64,000 nt of DNA from Ramazzottius varieornatus (taxonomy: Eukaryota > Tardigrada > Eutardigrada > Parachela > Ramazzottiidae): assembly GCA_001949185.1 (NCBI GenBank), contig BDGG01000001.1, forward strand, positions 1,546,263 to 1,610,262, in the 5' to 3' direction. A program made the translations under genes and the position numbers. Below are positions 42,799-53,493 of this stretch, one piece after another. The notes beneath the pieces are model-generated. The model was not told where the DNA came from, did no database searches, and saw only the letters and a list, made by a program, of their open reading frames with translations. The first letter of the stretch is position 1, and every line of letters starts with the position of its first letter.

Positions 42799-45700
42799 AT
42801 GTTAAAACGCGGCTTGCGACGGGCTTCGCCCATCATCTTTGGCACCATTTCCGGTCAGTCAAGTTTGCTTTCTACCAGACGATATCCCCTGTCCTTACTC
42901 TGCCAAATAATTTCACAGGCTGTTCGAGGAACGAAACAAGGCTCGAAAGGTATGCTCGCTGCCTAAACAACCAAGCTCAGCCTGCTGTCATCACTGCTCG
43001 GACTGCACCCGAATCCATTTCGGCATCGTCTGATATCTCGTCAAAGAAACCCTCGACCCTTCCGAACGTCGACGCAGGCTTGGACAAACTTCTCCACAAA
43101 GTCGTGCAGAACCGGTCACTAAACGCCTCGAGGCTGAGGCATCCCGAAACCGAGAACGATGGCCTTCGCCTGAACCTCCTCGGGCTGCCCAAGTACAGTC
43201 CATTATTCAACCCCGTGTCGATGCGCGTCTCCCTTCCCGCATCTGAAATGGTCCCTTTACGCGAACGTCTCCTCTCAATCGACCCTGCTTCCCCTCTCCA
43301 AACTCTTGTGGACGTTCTTCGGGATGTTTCGCTGTTGGCGTCAGTCGCCCGAGGAAGACTCATCGAAGACTATGCTTTCACCACATTCGTTCAGTTGCTC
43401 CAACAGAAGCTCCAGTCCTCCGAAGAAGCCTCCTTCCCACAACTCCACACGATGCTGCAAGCCTTCCAGAGCTTCCACTTCGAGCAGCTAGCTCACAATC
43501 ACGAGACGTCGAATATCCTCCGGAATATCCTCGACCGGAAATGTATGGAAGCCTTACCGATGCTGACCAACCACGAAGCCTTCATCCTACTCGATCTATG
43601 GTACCTTTCTTCGTGTTCGCGTCTAGCCCACTTCCCATCTTTCTTCCTCAGCAAGATTAAGCCTTCCCTGACCAGTATGGAACCGGAGGAGATCGTGCGG
43701 CTGCTGTTCGCAGTGATGCTTCAGCGTTCAGCGGATGCAGGGTTGATGCTGACGATCGAACGGTTGATCCTTCCTCATCTGTCAACCTTCACAGCGTCGG
43801 AACTGGCCGTAATCTGCGCGGGATTCTTCAAGACGCAGACTTCACCAGGATCAGACTTGGTGGATAAACTGTCGAATAGACTACTGGCGTTGGATGGAAT
43901 CGTGCTGCAGAACGACTACAATGTGACCATGTATGCGAAGTTCCTGAGCAGGTACGCCATGCCTTCATTGCATGATAAAATCCAGAAATTGCTGCTAAAG
44001 ATCAAGCCACATACGGAAAACTTGAGTGTGACGTCCTGCGGACATTTGGGAAGCTTGTTGGAGACAACTTTGCAGGTACGAATCAAAAAAGCATTAGGTG
44101 AAAACCGTCAAATTGAGTTCCCAGTCGGAAATGAGACATCAGTGACATGCTTTTCTGTTGTTATACTCACGTGATGAAAGCATGGTTTTTCAGCAAGTTT
44201 GTGCTTGGGCTGTAGTAACCGCAAGTTAGAATGCTGGTAATTGAGCCTTCCGTTGTAGGCCGACGAGGACTTCCTGCAGCGGGTCGCGGAGAAGCTCCTA
44301 AGTAAGTGGCCGGATGTCAGGTTGAAGGATATGGCGAAGATCACCAAGACGTGTGCCTTCTTGAATTTCCGGCCGGAGTTCAAGGGTGTGGATTTCTTCG
44401 AGATCGTGAAGGAGAGCGCGGAGAAACTGCTCGATGTAGACACCATCAGTACCTTCCCCTCAAAACTTGTAGAACTCCTGGCAGCCTTGGCTCAGATGAA
44501 CGTCTTTTCCACGCATTTACTAGGCTACTTGGAGAAGCCAGTTTTCTTCAGAAACTATTCAAGTGAGCAAAATTGACAGCATGGGAGCCCGAGCGTGCTT
44601 TTTCCTAAGTGGCGCACGTCCCTATTGTTATGGGCTGGCAGTGTGCGCTACTTGGAGGAGCGATCTTTTTGAGTTTGTTTGTTTGCCCAGTTTCCAAATG
44701 AAGTATAATCAAAAAATGATTCGGTTTCTCGCTGCTGTTTTCATCTTCTGATCTTTCGTTTCAGGTCAGGCGAAGAGCTTGCTGGCCGATGACGACCTTC
44801 TCAAGCTGCATTATGCGGTCCAGTTAGACTTCCCCGACTACGAACTTCCGGTGGTACCGGAGAAGCTTTTAGAGTCTACCCTGAGGAACAAAGAGATGCG
44901 GGATGGGCCACTGAACACCGCGGTGGCATCCATGCAGAAAGGTCTGGAGACCTTACTGCAAGACTCGGACAAGCATGCGTCTAAGAAAAGCGTCGCGGTC
45001 CTGTCGCCTCTGCCCTACGCTGAATCAGGTACGGAATGGGTTAAATTTTAGCTTCGTATCAAACGCAGACGTGGATAGTCTGGAAAAATGGGACATTGCT
45101 TGTTTCGGACAGAGTTTAAAATGTGTTTCTCTCGTTCGTTTTTAGTTCTGGTCGTGAGACTGAAGGACTTCAGCCCGATTCCTCTTCCTCCTGACTTGAT
45201 AACTTCGAAGCAGCGACATTTGCTACGGAAACCACCCAGTGACCATACATGGTAAGTGACACGAAGAGGACGATGAGTCTCGTAATGAATCTGCTTGAGA
45301 AGAAACTTGAAAGGCCGGCAAACGAAACTTGCAAGATTGTCGCGTGAGGCGGCGCACGATTACAGCCACTATCACTGTCGACATGCGCCATTTGAGATAG
45401 TTGTCTGAAGTGGCGGAGGCCGACAGCCAATAACAATGACGACGTGTGCCACTTATGATGGCGATCTTGTACGTCTCGTTTGCCGATCTCCTACTTTACC
45501 TCTCAGAAAGGAAGACTTTGATGGCGAGTTAGGTTGAATGGTAGCTGACTGTGGAGCGTTTTATCGTTACAGTTCGGTGATACTGTACCATCCATGGTGG
45601 AGTTACTCGAGTCCTCTGCACAAAGCAACGGGTTATCGAGAAATGAAGATACGGCATCTGCAAGCCTTGGGTTACAACGTGATCAACGTGAACCAGATCG

Positions 45701-45879
45701 ACACACAGAACTTAACTTTTGTTCAAAAAATTAAAATGTTGAGAGATCGACTCTTCTTTGAAAAGTATGATACTCGAGCTTCTGTAATAGCACCGGAGAA
45801 ACCCGGAAACATTTTGACTTCAACAGTGAATTTTTCTGCTTCATCTGAACGGAAGGTTTCGATACGAGATTTCGTGTGA
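42799..45879 (+). CDS. FASTK-family mitochondrial RNA protein with RAP domain, 730 aa, six exons
   Basis: FASTK proteins act in mitochondrial RNA processing and stability. Exons: 42799-42853, 42919-44075, 44259-44562, 44765-45028, 45146-45251, 45573-45879; 731 codons in phase. The N-terminus (MLKRGLRRASPIIFG) is a basic amphipathic presequence. Helical-repeat FAST_1/FAST_2-type sequence follows (for example LLFAVMLQRSADAG, ELAVICAGFFKTQ, LLAALAQMNVFSTHLL). The C-terminal RAP domain has the typical YREMKIRHLQALGYNVINVN at about residues 650-670. Which of FASTKD1-5 it matches is not clear. Introns 3 and 5 hold nested palindromes. The exon 1-2 join uses GTCAGT and changes frame; without it the presequence frame stops. 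Confidence 0.87.
44584..44690. repeat. Nested-palindrome element in FASTK intron 3
   Basis: Core CTAAGTGGCGCACG and GTGTGCGCTACTTGG around CTATTGTTATGGGCTGGCA; right outer arm GAGTTTGTTTGTTTGCCC. Confidence 0.75.
45313..45490. repeat. Double-core nested palindrome in FASTK intron 5
   Basis: Two hairpin cores, 45346-45393 (GGCGGCGCACG / ATGCGCCATTTG) and 45408-45453 (GAAGTGGCGGAGG / GTGTGCCACTT). They sit inside one pair of outer arms, GCCGGCAAACGAAACTTG on the left and GTCTCGTTTGCCGA on the right. The second core has the opposite loop orientation. Confidence 0.75.
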
Positions 45880-46254
45880 TTTTAATGGTTTTAGCTCAGT
45901 TCAAAATACGCAATAAAGACCGTAAACACATAAAATTTATGACTATGCTTATGACACCATCAACATCGACATGCTGGTGCGAGCGGCCACTCAAAAAAAA
46001 TTGAAATAAAAAAGACATGTAACAAATGCAACAGAGGCTACAGCGAAAGCAAATTGTAAGAACAAAGCAAATTTCGGACCAGTCCATGCTGTCACTCAAA
46101 CTGAGAAATTGAACGGATAAACGATAACAATTACATCACCTTTCGCGCAGTATCAATGATCAGGTTCAAGTAAGGTATATTAAATAAAGGAGACAAAAGA
46201 AACCAGCTCGCCGTCGCAGGTTTTCGCTGCGCCGATCATCTTCTAGACGCATCA

Positions 46255-47357
46255 TTAGGTGCGGCGGACGTCGCACCGGAAACCCTCAGGCAGGTCTTGA
46301 TGAGGTTTGGTTAACAGCAGCAGCTGGTTCTTTGAAGGCCAGGCCAGCAACAGTCTCGCCAGAAGAGCACAGTCTAGGCTGGACAGCTGACGAGCGCTAG
46401 GCTGTAGTGGATTCCTCATGCCTACCAGCCTGGCATCTTTCTGATCAGCTTTCAGCCTGAAACAAATGACGTTAGAGGGAGTTTACAGTACGAGTATCCT
46501 ACAGTATACGTTTCACAGATGCAGAATTCTCACTTCCGGCACCACTTCGCGTAAACGTCCTTCAGTTTCTTTGTGGTGTCTCTTGGAAGTTCGATCAGTG
46601 ATCTCATCAGCCATTGAGTTTGAAGTTTCCCGTAAGGCCAGATCAAGCCTGCCGCGTCCAGATCACGGAAGCTCAACCCGCTGGACTTTGCCATCACTTC
46701 ATATTTCCAGTGAATTGCATAATCTGAAGCTTTAACCTTCCATTCGCCAACGACGAATCTCTCGAGCGACTCCACTTGCTGGGAACGGTTCAGGTTATTG
46801 CGGAGACCGCGCTTCTTGAAAGCTTGACGATGTAGCTGGTAGTTGGCAGCCGATGCTCGTGCTTGGGCGACTTCCGCCTTCAACCGTTCGTTCTCTTCCA
46901 CAAAATGACGCATGTCCAGCTCGACCTTGATCCAGTCATCGTGGAATGTTGTCCCGTCGAGAAGCAGCGCACACCTGTCGAAACCCGGAGTGCCACCCTT
47001 GGCCTTCTCCAGAAGGTCCAGCCGACGTTTCATCTGTTCCGTCTCAATCTCCTTATTCTTTAGCTTTTCCTGATACCGCGTTAGCTGCAGCTCGGCTTTC
47101 TCCAGCATGTGCGCCACTGTTTCCCGATCGTCTTCCCGGTGTTTTAGTCTGTCCAGTTCCTCCTTTAGAGCATCGTTTTCTTGGGAGAGAGCGTTGGCAT
47201 CCAGCAGCTTCAGTCGCTCACAATTCACGCGTGAAAGAGGAGCCTTGTTGGAGCGGCCATCTTGTACTCCTTTGTATCCTCTCGGCACTTGTTGTTCTTT
47301 ACTGGGCTGCTTGCGCTTCTTTTCCGCCACCAAGGACTTTTGTCGTTTCGCTGGCAT
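46255..47357 (-). CDS. Coiled-coil protein with C-terminal globular region, 341 aa, not recognised
   Basis: Exons 47357-46534 and 46456-46255 join in phase 2 to 342 codons. A basic Lys-rich N-terminus (MPAKRQKSLVAEKKRK), possibly a nuclear signal, is followed by a long heptad-rich coiled coil (about residues 48-115 and 145-180). Then comes a Trp-containing helical region (GEWKVKASDYAIHWKYEV, AGLIWPYGKLQTQW, KLKDVYAKWCRKLKA) and a Leu-rich tail. No family was identified. It is tail to tail with the FASTK gene, 375 bp between stops. Confidence 0.65.
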
Positions 47358-48416
47358 CTTCGGGCTGTCCTTTAAAATGAAACAAGGTTCAGAAAGAGAT
47401 ATAAAGGGTATAAAGTGAAGGGGAAGACGATATCTGATGCAGAAGATAAATAGCAGAAGCGAAAACAGTTCAGTTCAAAAAGACGCGTGTGGTGCTCTGT
47501 CACGCACCGCGATACAAGGACTTCGCACGCTGCTCGTTGCGACTAATGAGTGCCCACACATCCAGCTGCGTGTCTCAGGTTGCCCTGCGCAGTGAACCAG
47601 CTCCGGTTGGACGGTTCAGCCACTGCCACGCCCCTTCTGTCCTCGTTATTCCTTTGTCTTTTCTTTTCTGGATGGAGGAACGATGGCTACTGTGCCTTGA
47701 CCGACGGGGAAGTTGTTCATAGTGTTCTTTCTTGTTTACAACATCCAGTTTTCTCGCATTGTCCACTGGCCCTAAGTGTTTCGACAGCATTCTGGGCACT
47801 TTTCGCTGCTTTGCCGCTAAATAAGTCGATCGTCCAGTCTCCTTGGACGGATAGCCAACCGTATCTCAGGTAATATAACTGAATCCTTTTCTCTCTGCCG
47901 AGCTATTCTTCGATATCATGAGATACCCTCTCAGATTCTTTCATGTAAACTTACAAGAGACGGCGGTTACCAGTCGGATGAGTAGCTAGCGGGCGGAGCG
48001 CGCAGGACGAGATCCGCCAAGACTTACCAAGTCGCCATCTTGACAGAAGCTCCACATCCCAGAAGCGAGCGACAATACAGACATTAAGTTGCCACCGCCA
48101 GACGAAAGTCCCACTGTAGCTAAGATGAGTTGCAACGTCACTCATAAGCGCAGCAGCTGATCAGAACTTTGAATAGTTGGGCATCCACCATGCTTCCCAA
48201 TGTTAGCCAACCGTAACTCCGATTACGCTATTTTTCGAAAATAAGGGGAGCTCCGGAAAGCAAAATGTAGTTACACGTCACGAAAGGGGCGGAGTAAGGC
48301 CGTAGCTACAGTTGCAAAGTGAACGGGAAGTGGCAACTTAATCTCTATAATAATCAGAGCACATTGCAGCAGCCAACAGCAGCATCAAGCTCTTCGAATT
48401 CCTCGTTCGGGCAACC
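47358..48416. other. Intergenic, divergent between the coiled-coil gene and a frame-broken gene
   Basis: About 1 kb with no supported ORF. It should hold the coiled-coil gene's promoter. A TATAATAA at about 48345-48355 upstream of the ATG at 48417 could be a TATA-like element, but this is a weak match. Confidence 0.35.
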
Positions 48417-49182
48417 ATGAACGCGGACAGCACCATTCCGCGACCGCCGCACTACTGTTGGGTTGACGTGACGAACTTACCAGCTGATGAGGTGAAAGCG
48501 TCTCGTTGTTACACCTGTAATGCCAGTCTGTTTCACGTCAAATCACAACTTGCTTTACAGAAACTAGTCATCAAAGAACTGAAGAAGTTTGGAAGGATCA
48601 TGACGCTGCAGCTGATGTATCCCGTCCGTGATGAAGTTCGCGTCCAACGTCAACGAGAAAAAGATCGGTGGGAGGACCGTCTATGCAGCTGAACGGGTGT
48701 TCCTGACCGAACTCAAACGAAGGTAAGGAATAGTTTGTCGTACTCAGCGCAATAGGAAGTCGTTAAGCGTTGTATGTCTGACGAGCCCTACAACGTCGTG
48801 TTCAATTTCAGAGCATGCAAGATGCCGGCACCCTGCATCCACCGCCAATCTTTCGTTGGGTTGATGTGGTGAACTTGCCAGCATATCCTGTAAAAGTGAT
48901 AAAGTCTTCGACCTGGAAATAACACCCGGTTCCTTGCATTTATTATCCCTACCTGGACTGAAGTACGAGATGTTCTATACGCTTGTCAGCCGTATTCAAA
49001 CGCCGTCTTTGCAGGCCTTGATTAGGAAAACTGTGGTGAATATGGGTGACATTCAACAGTACACGTTGGTAAAAATGCATCCATCAGCCGAACCGCACTA
49101 CCACACGATCTCGAGCTCGTTCCGGCACACCTGCCAAGCAATCGGGGAATCCCGTGCAGACGCCACCTCGCAGAATTTTTGA
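48417..49182 (+). pseudogene. Frame-broken gene with a duplicated WVDVxNLPA module
   Basis: An ATG frame from 48417 reads PPHYCWVDVTNLPADEVK and continues to about 48630. There the plausible protein shifts to another frame (KIGGRTVYAAERVF..., ending at a GTAAGG donor near 48724). After an acceptor (TTCAATTTCAG) a second copy of the opening module reads PPIFRWVDVVNLPA. Within about 15 bp (near 48895) the sensible reading again moves to a new frame (KVFDLEITPGSLHLLSLPG), running to a stop at 49182. Two frame breaks suggest decay or sequencing indels. The module was not recognised. Confidence 0.45.
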
Positions 49183-50085
49183 CCCGTTCCCAAAGCTTCG
49201 CCAGGACGAACGTTGCCGTCACGAGCGCGACGCCACCAAGTACTCCCCTGAAACAACCAGTCCACCAGGCCAAGGGCATGCCAGCTGAAGACCTGTGGGT
49301 GTGCCATCGTAAAGGCTGCCGGCCCTACAATAAACCGTACAAGCAAGAGATTGCCTCCACATACATATGTCTGATCACGACGCGCAGGATGCGGGGAAGG
49401 TAAAGGCGCCTGAAGCTGCCCTTACACCCCAGAAACTTACACGTCCTAGCTTGTCCAGACGACGATAAAAAATCTCATGATGGTGAGGAAATGCGCCCTG
49501 GTTATCTGAGATAACGGCATTGTTTCTGTTACATATGATGCATATACAGTTTTACCCTTGGACTAAAACCAGCTTTGTTTTTTTTATTCTTTGAATTCTA
49601 GACATTTTAAAGTTCCACTTTTCTTAATACATAGTAGTAGAGTAATAGAGAGTTCCGACAGTGACGCCTTCCTTGCACTTTCTTGTTTCACGCGGGGTTA
49701 CGGTGTACTCCATTTCTTGAGTTTTAGAGCAAAGTTTTCATCAGTAGAATTTGCGTCGCAGTGTTAACACTAAAATTGACTCGCTGTAGATCTTTCGCAG
49801 CTTAATTGTGCGAAGACCTGGCATCCATTCGGACTGAGATTTGCTTCAGATCATCGCAAACTCAGAGCAATGTAGAAGTATACCTAGATCGCCCAGTTTT
49901 CAAACTGAAGAACGCAAGTTTTCGAAACAACAAGCCTTATCAGTACCTCACACAACTCAAACACGAGACTATCGGTTGCACGAAAATTCATGAGCCGGAA
50001 GCACGGCGAATTGACAGTTCCGCAGAAAGCCATACTACACATCAACTAAGCGGCTGCAATAGAGATAACTAAAAATACAACAGCA
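49183..50085. other. Intergenic stretch
   Basis: About 900 bp, partly AT-rich (49500-49660). No gene, RNA or repeat was recognised; the downstream part should contain the UBR7 3' UTR. Confidence 0.4.
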
Positions 50086-52963
50086 TCATATCAAGTCAGA
50101 GTCATCCTCTTCCCTGTCTTCCTGCATATTGCTGAAAGTGGCGAAGAATTCCTCGATATCCGCGTCCGTTATTGTCTGCTGCAAAACCATACAACACTTC
50201 AGGCCAGTGTGTAAAATGATCGCTACTATCAGCATATCGTTCTTCTTACCTGTCCTTGCGACAACTTGGTTTGCAGGAACGTGACGAACACTTCTCTCAA
50301 ATTATTGAACCCTGCAAACGGAAAATACCACACTGTAATCAAAATCTGCATTCACTGTGCGGAAGAGAAAGAGGTAACTGAACTTACAGTGCGCCAGCTC
50401 GACCTGCGTGATGGAGTCAAAACCTTCGCAAATCTGCGCAAAGATTTCTTCGGGAGACATTGCAGCTGCACGCTGGACATTTTCCATCTCCTTTGTACCC
50501 TCGCGTTCCTCGTACGAGGCGAAAGTATCCTCGGGATCGAGAAGGAAGTCCACATTCTGTTTCCTGTACATGTCCTGCAGAAAACAAGACGAAAAGATCC
50601 GACATCTGAGTGCAAAGTGAGAGGCAACCCACAAAGTGTCCTACCTGGCAGTCGGAGCACCGACACAAGTTTCCCCACCAGCTTCCGCTGAAGACATAGG
50701 AGCGTCCAGCTGATTGTTGTTCGCCAAACTTTCTCTTCAGTGCAGCCAGAGTGCAGATTTGTCCAGCCTGCAACAAGCGAACAAACTCCTGTCACTTCCG
50801 CACCTGAGTCAACTCAGAAACGACGGAATAGTAAGACTAACCTCTGGAATTAGAGTCAGAAAGTAAGAGATAGTGAGACGAACCTCTGGAATAAAGGCTT
50901 CAGGGTTGTTAAGGTCGGCTTGGTAGTACCGGAGGAAGTCGTGCTCATTGAGGCAGTTACGGCAGACCATCTCGCCTGCCCACTCCTCCCCAAAGTCTTC
51001 TTCCGTCACTCCGATATGTGACGCGTGGTACTGTTCTTCGCAGATCCGGCACTGGACGATATCTTCATCGGCTCCGGCGTTGGCAGCAGTGCCACTGGCC
51101 ACCTCGGTCAAGTTACCAGTACTGGCTGTGGTCCCCGCCAGCGACTTTTTGCAAGTACAAACTACTCCATGGAAGTTCTGAAACATGGAACATCTTGTAG
51201 TTACCACATCAAGCCTTCGAAAACGAGTTAGCATCAATTACGTCATTGTAGACGTTCATCGAATTCTCGCGGTCTTTGTCTGGTATCAACTGACACTTTC
51301 GCGGACCAAACTTGCTGTTACCACAGTCGCACCGAAAGTTCCTGCAGCAAAATAACTCTAAGAAGTTTTGCCGACTTCTGACATCGAAAACCAGAATGAT
51401 GATGAAAAAACACCACCAGATTAAAACGACAAGTCTTGACTCCAGAACCGACCTTCGCGTCAACATGGGAACGATATCGTGGTCTTCGTGACAGTTCAAA
51501 GCACAAGCCAGGCCTATAAATTTTTAGCACTTCAACTTTGAGAAACGCTCAACGGCCAATGTCAGAAGGAAACCTACACATTCCAGCTGGGTCCATCACA
51601 TCCAAAATGCAGGTCCGACAGGCATAAACTAGCTGACGTTTCACGTAACCCTAAAACTCGCACCGGACAGTACTCCAACACCATGGCACTGGGTAGAAAC
51701 GAGTCGATGCCGACCATGCATTGAGTCTCGACAACGTACCTGGCTGTAAGAGCAGTTTCTGGTGGAAGAGTCGATCAGTTCGGCCAGTGCCTTCATATTG
51801 ACATCATCCGACAGTTCGTCATTCTGCTGGTCCTCATGGTCGCTCTTGACCAACGACTCTGCACTTCCGCTTTCGTCCACTGTAGTAGCCGTGGGGGCAT
51901 CGGAGACTCCCGACATGACAGACCCAGTCGAAGGTACTTCAGCTAACTCTCCCCCCCGTCCATGTCCATGTCCGTGGATGTGCCTGTAACCATGCGTGGG
52001 GTTTTCCACCATGTGAGCCAGTTTGGGATGTTGCTGCACCAAGCGGATAAAGGGCGCCGGAAATGCCGTCTTCAAGGCCGACAACTCCACGTCCTTCCCA
52101 TCCAACGTCAGCTCTCCCGGTGCCAATGTCACCGTCGTGATTTCAATAGTCTGGATGACCGGCTCTGTTGCTTCGATTTCGTCGACCACCGGCTCAGTCA
52201 CGATCGGTCCTTCCTGGTGATCCCCTTGAGGCCCTTCCAACGCTTCATCGACCCTCGTTTCCCCATTTTCCACTACACCACCATCCCCGTTGCCTGCTTC
52301 GAGATCGACAGTCCGCGCTTCTTCTGCTACCTCAGCCACTTCAGCAGGTTGTTCTTCCTGTTCTGGTGGAAACTCAACTGTCGGCGTAGTTTGTTCAACA
52401 GGTTTCTCTTCTTCTCCGGAGTTTGCTTGCTCCATGACAGGTTTTACGCTGTTTTCCTCGTCAGACACGGGTAAAGTAGGAACATCGTCTGGGCTTGCAT
52501 GATGATATGTCGTGAAAGCTTCTACAGTCATCAGCACTACTCTGACGTTACCGGTGTTGTCGTCATCAGACCTGACTTCTTGTCCCGCAGTCGCGGATAA
52601 GACGATTATCGGAACATCCACTTCAACGCTCGAGTGATTGCTTCCTTCGGTACTTTCCTCCTTGGCTAAACTTTCCTCCTCGGCTGGTTTCTCGTCAGCG
52701 ATCAACCTAACCTTGTCGTCTGAATTCTGAGGTTGGTCTTCGGGTATCTCGGACGAGTTCAGGGTGGTGGCATTCCGCAGAGAACTTTTCGCACTAGACG
52801 CTTCCTCGTTCGAAAAGGCGTCCTCCAGAGTGCGCTTGTTATCAGCATTGTCAGTTCGGGTCAGATCGACCTGTGGTGCCGTCGAGCTACTGGGGAAGTT
52901 GATCAGGGAGGTGGACATTGGTTGCGGACTGGTAGAGGTTGAGGGCAGGTTGTGCTCCGACAT
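50086..52963 (-). CDS. UBR7: UBR7-type E3 ubiquitin ligase with long acidic N-terminal extension, 738 aa, nine exons
   Basis: UBR7 has a UBR box plus a PHD finger and ubiquitylates histone H2B in vertebrates. Exons: 52963-51740, 51650-51578, 51513-51453, 51341-51242, 51177-50884, 50767-50645, 50574-50388, 50311-50250, 50178-50086; 739 codons in phase. The UBR box runs from CSYSQGYVKRQLVYAC through MLTRRNFRCDCGNSKFG, close to human UBR7. The PHD-type part has VVCTCKK, IVQCRICEEQYHASHIG, and MVCRNCLN. The C-terminal block SWWGNLCRCSDCQ matches human GGWRSKLCTCQDC. Human UBR7 is about 425 aa; here about 390 acidic, Glu/Val/Thr-rich residues, with a His-Gly run (HGYRHIHGHGHGRGG), precede the UBR box in a single exon. 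The sixth exon could instead start seven codons earlier. Confidence 0.93.
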
Positions 52964-53493
52964 GTCGGGTATACGCTTGAAAAAACAAATGTTGAAATCA
53001 AGGAAGAGTGGAATACGATGGTGCAGGAATAAAACAAAACGTTGAGATATATATTGCTAGAATATTTTACTTGACACGACTGACTCCATCATGTCTTCTT
53101 GTCGCAAGAAATTCCACCTTGAGCGGAAACTTCTGGGACGAAATGTAAGATACCCACTTAGCAACATGAAGCATTTCCGGGACTATGCACTGCACCTGTT
53201 GCCGTGATGGGCGCATTGGAAAGACCCGCAAATGAATGTATTCCTTCATGATTACAAGACCGAAGCCTACCACGGTTCGCACAAGGTTTTGCTCCGTGGA
53301 TCGTCGTTTATTTTGGAACATAAAACAACAAAATTAAACACGAACATAAAAAGTTAATGGAACATTCGTGAAAATCGTCTCATAATTCGCAACTTAATCA
53401 GGGCAACACCGGGGAAAAAAGACAAACTAAACGCAACATCAACTGGAATGGCTAAATTCGTGTCTTGAGAAGTAAAGTTACAAAGAATCAGAG

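Noticed and set aside
42950-42981. 31-bp intron in the FASTK N-terminus
   Set aside because: Too short. A 65-bp intron (42854-42918) gives the right frame and keeps the mitochondrial presequence.
42977-43363. Arg/Ser-rich minus-strand ORF
   Set aside because: It is the reverse of FASTK exon 2, whose frame is supported by the presequence, the RAP domain and phase-true joints.
46946-47380. 144-codon plus-strand ORF
   Set aside because: Antisense shadow of the coiled-coil gene, which has a clear heptad pattern and a phase-true second exon.
51962-52474. 170-codon plus-strand ORF rich in Phe/Cys/Arg
   Set aside because: Antisense of the acidic UBR7 exon; GAA/GAG-rich sequence gives Phe/Leu/Ser-rich shadows.
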